Shown in pieces: positions 8,116 through 17,697 of a DNA stretch of 64,000 nt. Location: contig CBDCSK010000009.1 in NCBI GenBank assembly GCA_965221605.1, positions 1 to 64,000 of the forward strand. The letters run 5' to 3'. Made by a program: the position numbers and the translations under genes. The notes beneath the pieces are model-generated. The model had not been told where the DNA came from. It did no database searches and was given only the letters and a program-made list of their open reading frames with translations. Source of the stretch: Aldehydirespirator sp965221605. GTDB lineage: Bacteria; Actinomycetota; Acidimicrobiia; Acidimicrobiales; Aldehydirespiratoraceae. The first letter of the stretch is position 1. Every line of letters starts with the position of its first letter.

Positions 8116-10992
8116 TTGAGGTTCGAGTTCGCCGCCGGCGGGCACAGCACCGTCCTTCGCGCCGTCTTCGAGGACGGCGACCAGACCGAGGGCCAGAGAG
8201 CGGAGGGCGCGGGAGCGACGATCGTCTACTCGGGAGAGGACATCGAGTTCGACTACGGCGTGTCCGACATCCATCCCGACCTGCTGGGCCTGCTCTGCCT
8301 GATCATCTTCTACCCGTTCATCGGCGAGCGGGTCGTGTTCCCGGTGCCGGTGTCGCCCCGGTTGGAGGAGGCCTTCCGCAACCCCAACTTCAAGAGGCAA
8401 TTCTCATTCGACAACGTCGACTCCAGCATCGAGGCGTACTCGGGTTCGAGAATGGCGCTGGCGTTCGGCGGAGGGATCGACTCCAGCGCCGTACGCACGA
8501 TGTTCCCCGAGGCGTACGTCGTCCACGAGGCGCACCGGCGGGACGGCCGGCTGGTGCCGTCGGGCACGCACGGGGTCGTTCGCGACATGGGCCTCGACCG
8601 GGGACGGGTGGTGGCGACCAACCAGCGTTACGTGTCCAGGCCGGGAGGCTGGCACGGATGGACCTGCTCGCTGGCCACCACGCTCCTGCTGGCCACCGAC
8701 CACGATTTCGGCATCATCCTGATGGGCACCCCCCTAGGGGGCACGCTCCTCAGAGGGGGAACCGGATACTTCGACCGGTTCAAGGCGAGGGGCTGGCACG
8801 GCGTCACCGGAAACTTCTGGCAGTCCGCCTTCAACGCGGTCGGGATTCCGGTGTTCTCTCCCGTCTGCGGGGCCAGTGCCTTCCTCACTATGGGGCTCTC
8901 GCTGGACCTGATCCGGTCCGGAGAGGTGTTCTACTGCATCGAGCAGGACGGGCATGCCTGCCGTCAATGCCCGAAGTGCTTCCGCAGGGACGTCATCCGA
9001 GCGGTGGCCGACCCCGGTCACCGCCCGCAGTGGGCCCCATATGACAATGGGGCCGTACACGCCTACCTGAGTAGGGATCCCCTGAACCAGGGACACCTCT
9101 TCTCGTACGCGCGGCCCAGAGTCGATGGACTCCCCAGGTTCGCGAGGTCGAGGCTCAAGGACCTGCAGAAGATCATGTCGGATTGGCCGCTGCGAGTACA
9201 CGCCGGCACGTTCGACTTCTGCGACAGCCGGTGGCGACCGGCGATCCGGGAGCGTGTACTCGAGCATCTTGACCCGATGCGTCCGGAGGACATCGCCGAA
9301 CTCGAGGGGTGGGGACGCGACGCGGAAGGCCCGGAGCCTCGGTGCGGGCCGGTTGACCTCGATGCTGCGGCGGGCCTCATGAGCGCATCCCGACCGGTGA
9401 CGAGGCCCCGAGCGGTGCCAGCCGGCCTCCGGCCCCTGCTGGCCCGGGCGTGGTCGGGCTGGACCGCGGTGGTGCTGGTCTGCCTGGCGGTCCTGGCTCT
9501 GTGGCTGCCCGACCTAGACCTGCCGCTCGGCAACAGCGACGACGGGCGGCAGGTAGGCCTGATCGGCCTCCAAGGCCGCAATTTCTGGGAGCTCGGTCCC
9601 CTGGAGTCGGACTTCGGGGCCCGCATCGACCCGTACGTCAGGCCCGGATTCGGAGCAGAGCCCCGCTCTGACCCCCCGGTGGCGGCCGTGTCGTATGCGC
9701 ACCATCCGCCGCTGACGATCTTCATCGGTGCTGCGTCGGTAGGGATCCTGGGCGACAATCTCGCCGCGCTGCGCATGGCCGCCTTCCTTGTCGGATCGGC
9801 CACCGTCGCCTTCATGGCCGCGCTGCTGCGCGGCTGCGGCCTCCGTTGGGGGCCCACCCTGCTGGCTACCGGCGCCATGGCCTCCACGGGCTTCTTCTAC
9901 GTCTACGGGCGTATCGGGGTCGGTTTCTCTCTGCTGGTGGCCTCGGCCGCGGCGGTGGCGTGGCTCCGCAACACCGAGCGACCGCCACGCTGGGCCCTGC
10001 TGGGCACCGCCGCGCTGGCGGCTCTGGCTGCGATGCAGTCCTGGATAGCGCTGGCCTCGCTGGCGCTGCTGGCGCTGTGGCTCTTCGCCGGCCGCGCCTC
10101 GCGCTCCGGCGACGCGGACCCGGTGCCGTCGGGAGCGCGCCCACGCAGGCCCCGAGAATGGTTGGCGAGCGGCTGGTCACCGGCCCTGACGGCACTGGCA
10201 GTCGGCGCGGCCGCGGGTGCGATCGTCACCGCGGCCTGGTTGCTCAACGGCAGCGGCGTCGCCGAACTCAGCGACCAGGTGTCGGTGAGAACGGGCCGCG
10301 ACGCGGCCGGCGGCCCATCGTTCGGATTCGGGGAGTTCCTGTCGAGACAGTGGGACTTCGCCACCGAGGAGTTGCTGGTTCCGCCGTGGCTGCGGGTACT
10401 GCTGGCGCCGGCACTGCTGGCCGGGCTGATCGACCGCCGCACCCGGGTGGCCACCGCAATCACACTGGCCATGGCGGCCGCGCTGACCTTCGGCCTCCAG
10501 CAGGGCGCCTGGACCCACCGGCTGTGGAACTTCCCGTGGCTGGCACCGGCGACCATCGGCCTCGCTGCCCTTGCCGACGCCGCCCGGCGGATCATGCCCG
10601 CCCGTCTGCGTGCGCCCGCCGCGGCTGCGGCCGCGGCCGTGATCGCGGCCACGATGGCCGCAGTGGTCCTGGGCGGAACCCGGGACCGGTACCTGTCCGA
10701 ACCCGCTCAGCTCGGGACGGCCCTCGAGCAAGCGGCCGAGACGGCGCAGGCACGCCGGGCCGAGTTGGTGTGGACCGGACCGGGCCTCCCCACTCCGAGG
10801 TGGGCCTCCTACTACCTGGACATGCCGGCCTGGACCATGGACGAGAGCCGTCTCGACGAGGTGGAGGACTCGGACCTGGTGATCGTCCGGGCCGGCATGG
10901 TTCCCGACTACCTCCCCGAGGACGCTCTGGAGGATCCTCTCGCCTCGGCCGGCGACTTCCGGGTGATCACGGCCGCATCACTGCCACAGTGA
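8116..10992 (+). CDS. Fusion: QueC-like PP-loop ATPase domain plus GT-C-like polytopic membrane domain
   Basis: One uninterrupted frame of about 958 residues. The N-terminal part (about 1-420) contains ALAFGGGIDSSAV, a variant of the PP-loop SGGxDS nucleotide motif, and CRQCPKCFRRDVIRA, a CxxCxxC zinc-type motif resembling that of QueC. This suggests adenylation chemistry on a carboxylate or similar substrate. The C-terminal part (from about residue 430, near 9400) is a membrane protein of ten or so helices, with AHHPPLTIFIGAASVGILGD early, resembling GT-C (family 39-like) transferases. No stop separates them. An internal ATG at 9379 could start the membrane part separately. The upstream start is ambiguous: TTG 8116 is used, and the frame stays open into the preceding gene. 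The substrate is unknown. Confidence 0.62.
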   Translation: MRFEFAAGGHSTVLRAVFEDGDQTEGQRAEGAGATIVYSGEDIEFDYGVSDIHPDLLGLLCLIIFYPFIGERVVFPVPVSPRLEEAFRNPNFKRQFSFDNVDSSIEAYSGSRMALAFGGGIDSSAVRTMFPEAYVVHEAHRRDGRLVPSGTHGVVRDMGLDRGRVVATNQRYVSRPGGWHGWTCSLATTLLLATDHDFGIILMGTPLGGTLLRGGTGYFDRFKARGWHGVTGNFWQSAFNAVGIPVFSPVCGASAFLTMGLSLDLIRSGEVFYCIEQDGHACRQCPKCFRRDVIRAVADPGHRPQWAPYDNGAVHAYLSRDPLNQGHLFSYARPRVDGLPRFARSRLKDLQKIMSDWPLRVHAGTFDFCDSRWRPAIRERVLEHLDPMRPEDIAELEGWGRDAEGPEPRCGPVDLDAAAGLMSASRPVTRPRAVPAGLRPLLARAWSGWTAVVLVCLAVLALWLPDLDLPLGNSDDGRQVGLIGLQGRNFWELGPLESDFGARIDPYVRPGFGAEPRSDPPVAAVSYAHHPPLTIFIGAASVGILGDNLAALRMAAFLVGSATVAFMAALLRGCGLRWGPTLLATGAMASTGFFYVYGRIGVGFSLLVASAAAVAWLRNTERPPRWALLGTAALAALAAMQSWIALASLALLALWLFAGRASRSGDADPVPSGARPRRPREWLASGWSPALTALAVGAAAGAIVTAAWLLNGSGVAELSDQVSVRTGRDAAGGPSFGFGEFLSRQWDFATEELLVPPWLRVLLAPALLAGLIDRRTRVATAITLAMAAALTFGLQQGAWTHRLWNFPWLAPATIGLAALADAARRIMPARLRAPAAAAAAAVIAATMAAVVLGGTRDRYLSEPAQLGTALEQAAETAQARRAELVWTGPGLPTPRWASYYLDMPAWTMDESRLDEVEDSDLVIVRAGMVPDYLPEDALEDPLASAGDFRVITAASLPQ

Positions 10993-11046
10993 CCGCAGGG
11001 GCCGAACCCGAGCCGGTCCGAGCCGACGCGTAGGCTCGCGAGACGT

Positions 11047-14023
11047 ATGGACCGCAGCCGCGTGCCCCCAGCCCGTGTACCGGGAAACAACTGGCGTGAG
11101 CTGGCGGTTGCGGCTCCGGACCGCTTCGAGCCGGAAACTGCCGGTGTCCGTCGTCGTCACCTACTACGAGGCGCCGGAGGCGCTCGAACTGACGCTGGCC
11201 GCCCTCGAGGGACAGACCTACCCGCGGGAGCTGTTCGAGGTGGTGATCGTCGACGACGGGTCCCGCACGCCTCTGGCCGCGCCGGCGGCCGGCCCCTTGG
11301 AGGTCCGGGTGGTGCACCAGGAGGATCAGGGCTTCGGCCTCGCCCGGGCACGCAACACGGGCGCAAGGGCTGCCGACTCAGAGATCCTCGTCTTCCTGGA
11401 CTGCGACATGATGCCCGAGGCGGGCTGGCTGGCCGAGCACGCCCGCTGGCACCATGCCGCCTGCGACGCGCTCACGCTGGGCTTCCGGGCCCACGTCGAG
11501 GTCGGCGGGATCGATGCCGACTCCGTGCGGACCAGAGCCGGATCGCTCGCCGACCTCTTCGCCGACCGCCCCAGTGACCGCCCGGCATGGATCGAGTACC
11601 ACATGACCCGCACCCGCGCCCTCACCTCCGACGACGACGACCTCTTCCGGATGGTGACCGGCGGGAACCTGGGCGTCTCGCGCTCCTTCTTCGAGGACGC
11701 GGGCGCCTACGACGAGTCGTTCACCCAATGGGGCGGCGAGGACACCGAGTTCGGCTACCGGGCCTTCGTCCGGGGCGGCCTGCTGGTGCCGGTCCCCGAC
11801 GCCATGTGCTGGCACCAGGGTGCCGGGGCAAGCCCGAGCGACACCGAGTCCGCCAGCCTGGAGCTCCAGCAGGCCAAGCTGGCCCAGATCATCGCGACGG
11901 AGGGCTTCAGGTACTCGGTCCCCGGGCGGAGCTTCACCGTTCCCCGATTCGTGGTCACCATCGGACCGGGAGATCCCGACGCGCAGCTCTCCTCCGCCGA
12001 GCAGGTGCTCGCCGGCAAGGTCCACGACCTCGTCGTGTGGATCGCCGAGCCGGACGGTGCCGCCGACGACCCGGGCCGTGAGCGGCTCCGCCGCCTTCTG
12101 GCCGGCGATCCCAGGGTGCGGTCCGGTCCCGCCCAGCAGGCAGCCGAGGCCATCCCGGCCGCGCCGTTCCGCGTGTCGGTTCCGGCCGGTGCGGCCCTCG
12201 ACTCGACCTTGGTCGAACGCTTGCGCCGAGAGTTGGGGCAAGCGGTGCGGGCGACGAGGACGCTGCCGGGCGGAGAAACGGCCCAGATCGTGCGGACCCG
12301 TCACCTGCGCCGGGCCGCCCGCCTCGGCATGAGCCTCGAGGACTACACCCGACTGTTCTCCCAGGACCGGCCGGCCGGCACCCCCGGGAGCCTCGGCAAG
12401 CTCGGCCGCATCATCGTTGGTGCAGGCCGCGACGCCAGGCGGGTTCGCAGCCCGGCCGACGCCCTCAGCCTGGTCCGTTCGCTGTGGACGTTGCTGGCAG
12501 ACGCCGCACGCTGGCGGATCCGGGGATCGGTCCGCAGGCTGGGCAGGACCGCTCGCAAGCGGCGGCTCGCCACCAAGCGTCTCGTGTACCGGACGGCCAA
12601 GAAGGCCATGAGGCCGGGGCGACCGCCGGCCTATCGCGACAGCGAGTTGCGGCCGGCCCAGTACCGGCTCGGCCCGGAGATGGCTGCGGTGGGACCGCGC
12701 GCTGAGACCGTTTTCGCGACGTCGGACCGTGTCACCGGCGAGATGGGGCCCCACACCGAGGCCCTGATCGTCGACACGCCGGAGCACGCCCGTGGAGCCG
12801 GTCCAGGCACGCCCGAGGTCGTGGTGGCCCTCTCGGAATCGGATCCCCGGGCCGCGGTCGCCGCGTTCGACGCGGAGAGCCTGAACCCCCTGCAATGGCC
12901 GGTGGATCACAGCGGGCACGGGGTCGCGCTGGGGCCCCCCGAACTCGTGACCCGAGCCAAGAGACCCCCGCACGCGGTGGACGCCGGGCAGAGGACGGTG
13001 TGCCGGCGCGCCCACCATGTCGTGGACACGGCCGCCTATCACGAAGACGCGCTCACCAGGGCGGGCACGCTGGCCGCTCTGGCCGCCACCGGCGCGGTCG
13101 TGCACATCGCCGACAACAGCGCCGACCTGTACAACCGCTTGGGATCAGAGCTCTACGGGCTCATGATCGACGACCGCATCCTCTCCGCGGACCAGCACCA
13201 GCGGGAGGCGTACAGCGTCGCCATGCGCCGCGGCGCGCTGCGGGACCACTCGCTGCGGGCCCGGGTCCGCCAGTTGCTGGCCCCGACCGGCCTGTGCGGC
13301 CCGCCGCTGCCGGTCGTCACGATCCTGCTGGCCACCAGGCGCCCAGATCGGGTGGCCGCGGCTATCGACGCGGTGGCCGGCCAGACCTACCCCCGGCTGG
13401 AACTCATGCTCGCCCTCCACGGCGACGGATTCGACCGGACCGCGATCGACAACCGGCTGAACGCGCTGGAGCACCCGGCCCGGGTGGTCGAGGCGCCCGG
13501 GTCCCTCCCGCTGGGCGCGGTGCTCAACACGGCCGCCGCCGAGTCGTCGGGAACCCTGCTCACCAAGTTCGACGACGACGACATCTACGGGCCCGAGCAT
13601 CTGTGGGACCTCGTCCTTGCCCACGAGTACTCCCGGGCCCCGCTGGTGGGCAAGGGAGCGGAGTTCGTCTACCTCCAGGGCTCCGACGTCACGCTGCACC
13701 GCTTCCGGGGCGGGGGCGAGCGCGACATCACCACCCAGGCCATCGCGGGCGGCGCGCTGATGATCAGCAGGCACTGCTTCGATGCGGTGCTGGGCTGGCG
13801 GCCCATCCCCCGCAGCGTCGACCAGGCCCTGATCGCCGACGTGGTGGGCGGGGGCTACCGCGCCTACCGCACGCACGGCATGGGCTACGTGCTGGTGCGT
13901 CACGGCGAGGGCCACACATGGCAGGCCGAAGACGACTACTTCCTGGCTCAGGCGCACGAGACCCGGCCTGGATTGGACCTCGGCTTCGCCGGGATCGCGC
14001 CGCCGGGGTCGCCTGACAGCTAG
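11047..14023 (+). CDS. Large glycosyltransferase with two GT2-like domains (apparent frameshift near its start)
   Basis: A paralogue of the gene at 2423, with the same order: GT2 domain 1 (SVVVTYYEAP, IVDDGS, LDCDM, GGEDTEFGYR), the unrecognised middle region (YRLGPEMAAVGPRAETVFA to LRDHSLRARVRQLL), and GT2-like domain 2 (VTILLATRRPD, KFDDDDIYG). The first 26 or so codons, starting ATG 11047, read RVPPARVPGNNWRELAV, matching RPPPACVRGNDWRSLPV of the paralogue. The frame then shifts at about 11136-11142 (GGAAACTG); the rest is read in the frame of GTG 11075. Translation from GTG 11075 gives an intact 982-residue product lacking the conserved start. The shift may be a sequencing error in the AAA run. 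Confidence 0.78.
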
Positions 14024-14027
14024 GGGG

Positions 14028-15299
14028 CTAGGCCTCCCGGCGGTGTGCGGCGTACTCGAGGCGGAGCAGCCCGCCCGCCACCAGTGAGCCGGCCAGCACC
14101 GCAGCCACCAACCCCAGCTCCACCCGCAGGAACGGCTCCAGGTCGAGGCTGACCATGACTGCGAAGGCGGCGATCCCCGCGACCCATCCGGCCACCGCCA
14201 GCCGGGTGTGACCCAGCGCGACCAGTCCCAGCGTCAGCGACAGCATCAGCATCAGACCCCCGCCGCTGGCGGCCAGCAGGGCCATGTCCGTGCGGCCCAG
14301 CTCGTCGCCGAACACGATCCGCACGACCAGCGGACCGACGGCCGCGGCCACCACGGTCGTCGCCGCCGCCGCGGCCCCCACCGCGGCCACGATCTTGATC
14401 TGCATGTTGCGGAACCCCACCAGGTCACCCTGGCCGGCCAGGGTGGCCAGGGTGGGCAGCAGGCTCGCCTTCACCGCCTGGAAGAAGAACAGGGGTATCC
14501 GGGCGATGAGCATGCCGTTCAGGAACACGCCGGGGGCCTCGGGTCCCAGTTCGTCGCCGCCCGCGATGTCGACCGCCACCGGCCCGACGTTGAGGATGAA
14601 CGCCTCGCCGATGCTGGCGATCAGCAGGAACCCCATGGCCGGTGTGAGCTCCCGGTACGAGGCCGGCGGCCCCGGACTGACGAAGGGCCGGCGACCGGCG
14701 GCCGCGACGGCGGCCGCGACGAGAGCGAAGGCGATGGCCATGCCGTAGGCGCCCACCGCGGCCACCCCGGCCACGGCCAGGGCAACGGCCAGGGCCATGC
14801 GGGCCCCGCCCTCCACCACGAAGTACCAGGCGTACCGCCCGAAGAGATGCCGCCCGCCCAGGATGCCCCGCACCAGCTGGGTGCCGGCGAAGGCCCCCAG
14901 GGCCAGCACGAGGGCCACCAGCAGCTCGGGCCGGTCGTCGAGCAGGCCGTCGAGTCCCAGCGGCCAGGCCACCAGCAGCCCGGCGGTCACCAGCATGAAC
15001 TGCGCCGCTCCCAGCACTCCGGCCCGCTGCAGCACGGGGGCGCTTCCCACCCCCCGGCTGGCCCGATCGGCGGTGGCCCGGGCCACCTCCTGCTCCAGGG
15101 GCTGGAACAGGCCGAAGCCGCCGATGTTGACCAGCGCCCACAGCACGGCCAGGCTCCCGTAGCCCTCGTCGCCCAGGGCGTGCCCGGCCACGACGAGGTA
15201 CCCGTAGGTCGTGAGCCCGTTGACCACGAGCCCCCAGAAGAGCCCCGAGGTGCCGAGGGGCAGCAGGTTCAACAGGCGCGCCCGGAGATCCTTAAACAA
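14028..15299 (-). CDS. Polysaccharide flippase-like membrane protein (Wzx/MATE superfamily)
   Basis: This 423-residue protein has about twelve to fourteen hydrophobic helices. It begins LLPLGTSGLFWGLVVNGLTT, the usual opening of the oligosaccharide flippase family, and ends in a short basic tail. It would translocate lipid-linked repeat units across the cytoplasmic membrane before polymerisation by the Wzy-like protein in the same cluster. It is convergent with the large transferase (4 bp between stops). The start is a TTG at 15299, the only start-type codon before an upstream in-frame limit, so the exact N-terminus is uncertain. Confidence 0.82.
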   Translation of the reverse strand: MFKDLRARLLNLLPLGTSGLFWGLVVNGLTTYGYLVVAGHALGDEGYGSLAVLWALVNIGGFGLFQPLEQEVARATADRASRGVGSAPVLQRAGVLGAAQFMLVTAGLLVAWPLGLDGLLDDRPELLVALVLALGAFAGTQLVRGILGGRHLFGRYAWYFVVEGGARMALAVALAVAGVAAVGAYGMAIAFALVAAAVAAAGRRPFVSPGPPASYRELTPAMGFLLIASIGEAFILNVGPVAVDIAGGDELGPEAPGVFLNGMLIARIPLFFFQAVKASLLPTLATLAGQGDLVGFRNMQIKIVAAVGAAAAATTVVAAAVGPLVVRIVFGDELGRTDMALLAASGGGLMLMLSLTLGLVALGHTRLAVAGWVAGIAAFAVMVSLDLEPFLRVELGLVAAVLAGSLVAGGLLRLEYAAHRREA

Positions 15300-15377
15300 C
15301 TGTGAGATGGCGCTGTCCCTTCCAGGCGACGGACCGCCCGGAGTCTAGATTGCGATGAGGATTCCGGGAGCCTCGCG

Positions 15378-16538
15378 CTAGGACAGGGTCGGCATGCAGA
15401 GGCCGTCGAGTTCGCCCACCTGGATGCGGTCGCGGTTGTCGTAAGTGACCTCGTTGGAGGGATCGACCCGCAGCTTGAACTCGCGGAAGCTCATCTCCAG
15501 CGCATCGAAGGCCACCAGGCGGCCCCGCAGCGAGTCCCCGACGCCGAGGATCAGCTTGAGGGCCTCCAGCGCCTGCACGCTGCCGACGATGCCGGGCAGC
15601 ACGCCCAGAACCCCGGCTTCCGCGCAGCTCGGCGCCATCTCCGGCGGCGGCGGCTCGGGCAGCATGTCGCGGTAGGTGGGACCGTTGCGGGGGTCGAACA
15701 CCGTGACCTGGCCCTCGAAGCGGAAGATCGACCCGTGCACCACCGGTATGCCCAGCTTCACGGAGGCGTCGTTGAGCAGGTACCGGCTCGGGAAGTTGTC
15801 AGCCCCGTCCACCACCACGTCGTAGCCCTCGAGGATCTCCATGATGTTGTCGGCGCCGAGACGGGTGTCGTAGGTGACCACGTTGACATCGGGGTTCATG
15901 GCGGTCAGGGTCTTCTTGGCCGAGTCCACCTTGCGGTCCCCCACCCGGTCGACGTTGTGGAGGATCTGGCGCTGCAGGTTGGACTCGTCCACCACGTCCA
16001 TGTCGATGACGCCGATCGTGCCCACACCCGCGGCCGCTAGGTACAGCGCCGCCGGGGAGCCGAGCCCGCCCGCGCCGAGAAGCAGGACCTTGGCGTCGAG
16101 CAGCTTGATCTGCCCCTCCTCGCCCACCTCGGGCACCAGCAGGTGGCGCTGGTAGCGGTTGCGCTGGTCCGGAGTCAGGGTCCGGGGACGCTCCCAGGCC
16201 CGCCCCTCGTCCTTCCACTTGTTGAAGCCGCCGTCCATCGACACCACGTCCGTGTAGCCCATCTGCTCGAGAGTCACCGCGGCGAACGCGGAGCGCACCC
16301 CGCCCGCGCACATGGCCACCACCGGGGTGGAACGGTCGGCGATCCGGTTCTCGATGCTCGACTCGAGCTGGCCCCGGGGGATGTGCACCGAGCCGGCGAT
16401 GGCGCCCTGCTCGTACTCGTCGGGCTCGCGCACGTCCAGGAGGGTCCAGCCCTCGGCCAGCAACTGCTCGCCGCCGGCGGTGTCGACCTCACGGATCTGG
16501 GCCTTGGCCTGCTGAAGTAGTTCTCTGAAACTCGCCAT
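15378..16538 (-). CDS. Rhodanese-ThiF/MoeB-type E1-like adenylyltransferase
   Basis: A 386-residue cytoplasmic enzyme that would adenylate the C-terminal glycine of a ubiquitin-like sulphur carrier and hand over sulphur. The N-terminal rhodanese domain (about 18-118) has LLDVREPDEYEQGAI and the active-site loop VAMCAGGVRS. The E1-like domain (about 128-386) has LLLGAGGLGSPAALYLAAAG, the Arg-finger YQRHLLVPEVG and QRQILH. The zinc cysteine pairs typical of MoeB are not obvious. MoeZ-type enzymes carry the rhodanese domain at the C-terminus, so the order here is reversed. The gene follows the sirtuin on the same strand, across a 121-bp gap with a repeat copy and an inverted repeat. Confidence 0.88.
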   Translation of the reverse strand: MASFRELLQQAKAQIREVDTAGGEQLLAEGWTLLDVREPDEYEQGAIAGSVHIPRGQLESSIENRIADRSTPVVAMCAGGVRSAFAAVTLEQMGYTDVVSMDGGFNKWKDEGRAWERPRTLTPDQRNRYQRHLLVPEVGEEGQIKLLDAKVLLLGAGGLGSPAALYLAAAGVGTIGVIDMDVVDESNLQRQILHNVDRVGDRKVDSAKKTLTAMNPDVNVVTYDTRLGADNIMEILEGYDVVVDGADNFPSRYLLNDASVKLGIPVVHGSIFRFEGQVTVFDPRNGPTYRDMLPEPPPPEMAPSCAEAGVLGVLPGIVGSVQALEALKLILGVGDSLRGRLVAFDALEMSFREFKLRVDPSNEVTYDNRDRIQVGELDGLCMPTLS

Positions 16539-16543
16539 TGATT

Positions 16544-16603
16544 CCCGCTCCTGTTCGCTCCGCTCACGGGCCGCTCGGGCCCCGGCCTCGCAAGCTCGGC
16601 CTC
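16544..16603. repeat. Dispersed repeat, copy B (5' of the rhodanese-ThiF gene)
   Basis: About 60 bp beginning CCCGCTCCTGTTCGCTCCGC and ending CGCAAGCTCGGCCTC. It is nearly identical in sequence and length to copy C, 130 bp away, and shares its first 40 bp with copy A. It lies 5 bp upstream of the assigned ATG, so it would form part of the leader and replace a normal ribosome site. Confidence 0.8.
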
Positions 16604-16609
16604 TGGGTG

Positions 16610-16637
16610 TAAATCCTACCTGTCTTGTCAGGATTTA
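16610..16637. promoter_or_regulatory. Perfect 8-bp inverted repeat between sirtuin and rhodanese-ThiF genes
   Basis: TAAATCCT (16610-16617), a 12-base spacer, then AGGATTTA (16630-16637). It sits in the only AT-rich stretch of the gap upstream of the rhodanese-ThiF gene. The length and arm sequence suit a dimeric regulator's operator better than a terminator, because no T-run follows. An Rrf2-type regulator is conceivable given the sulphur-transfer gene downstream, but that is speculation. Confidence 0.45.
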
Positions 16638-16659
16638 GCCACACCGAGGGGGAAAGGCG

Positions 16660-17499
16660 TCAGGTGTCCTGATGCCCGCTCTTGTTCGCTTCGCTCACGG
16701 GCCGCTCGGGCCCGGGCCTCGCAGGCTCGGCCTCCATGCCGCAGATCGCCGGCAGCACCTCGCTGATCGATCCCCGCACCAGCACGTCGGCCAGCGAGTC
16801 GAACTCGGTCGCCTCGCCGTTCACGATCACCAGCCGGGCCCCGGAGTGGACTGCGATCACCGCCGTCCGGTTGATGGGCGACACCGCCAGCGTGGTCCCC
16901 ACCGCCAGGAACAGGTCACATTCGGTCGAGGCCCGCTCGGCCCGGTCGAGGTCCACGGGGTCGAGGCTCTGCCCGAACGACACGGTGGCCGACTTGAGGA
17001 TCCAGCCGCACACCGGGCACTCGGGATCCTCCTCGCCGGCCCTCACCCGCTCCAGCGCCACCTCTATGTCATCGCGGTAGTCGCACGACAGGCACTGCAC
17101 CTTGCGGGTGGTGCCGTGGATCTCCACCACCCGCTCGGGGTCGCTGCCGGCCCGCTGGTGAAGCTCGTCCACGTTCTGGGTGATGAGCAACCGGAGCTTG
17201 CCCCGCTCCTCCAGATGCACCAGAGCCTCATGTCCCCGGTTGGGTTCGACGTCGGCCCACAGCGCCCCGGAGGCCCGGCGGGCCCAGTTGCTGCGCCGGA
17301 CCTCCGGATCCGAGACGTAGACGTTGATGTTGGAGGCCCGCTCGGCGGCGGGGTCACGGGTCCACAGGCCCTTGGGTCCCCTGAAGTCGGGCAGGCCACT
17401 GTCGGTGGAGATGCCGGCCCCGGTCAGCACGGTCACCCGCTCGGCGGCGTCGATCATCCGGCGGGCCGCGGCCACCGCGTCGGCGGCACCGGTGAGCAT
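16660..17499 (-). CDS. NAD-dependent protein deacylase, sirtuin family
   Basis: A 279-residue cytoplasmic sirtuin that removes acyl groups from lysines using NAD. Visible motifs: LTGAGISTDSGLPDFRG (NAD-binding loop), TQNVDELHQRAG, catalytic histidine in EIHGTTRKVQC, and a zinc site made of CLSC and CPVC. ATG at 17499 (MLTGAADAVA) is chosen because homology starts there; an upstream extension of the frame has no family similarity. Odd feature: the last 20 or so residues, including GPERPVSEANKSG, are encoded by dispersed repeat copy C, so the natural C-terminus appears to have been replaced or extended by the repeat. Confidence 0.9.
   Translation of the reverse strand: MLTGAADAVAAARRMIDAAERVTVLTGAGISTDSGLPDFRGPKGLWTRDPAAERASNINVYVSDPEVRRSNWARRASGALWADVEPNRGHEALVHLEERGKLRLLITQNVDELHQRAGSDPERVVEIHGTTRKVQCLSCDYRDDIEVALERVRAGEEDPECPVCGWILKSATVSFGQSLDPVDLDRAERASTECDLFLAVGTTLAVSPINRTAVIAVHSGARLVIVNGEATEFDSLADVLVRGSISEVLPAICGMEAEPARPGPERPVSEANKSGHQDT
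16675..16734. repeat. Dispersed repeat, copy C (inside sirtuin 3' end)
   Basis: About 60 bp beginning CCCGCTCTTGTTCGCTTCGC and ending CGCAGGCTCGGCCTC, differing from copy B at a handful of positions. It is translated on the minus strand as the sirtuin tail (EAEPARPGPERPVSEANKSG). The same peptide core occurs in the permease via copy A. Confidence 0.8.
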
Positions 17500-17594
17500 C
17501 GGGCCAGCGTAGCGCCAGGAGTGTGACCGGCTTGGGCTCGTCGCCGTCACCATCCAGAACCAATTCAGCAGCCTGATCATATCTGGATTACAGT

Positions 17595-17623
17595 TTGACC
17601 TATCAATACGATGTGTTGCTAAT
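17595..17623 (+). promoter_or_regulatory. Candidate sigma70-type promoter
   Basis: TTGACC (17595-17600), a 17-base spacer, then GCTAAT (17618-17623). It lies in a markedly AT-rich island between the divergent sirtuin gene and the hypothetical gene starting at 17698. The -35 match is good and the -10 match is fair. Confidence 0.4.
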
Positions 17624-17697
17624 GTTTCATTAGAACTTCCCCCTCCAGTTGACGTACTCGCGCCCACGCGCGCGCTCTATTTCGGAGATACTCCACA

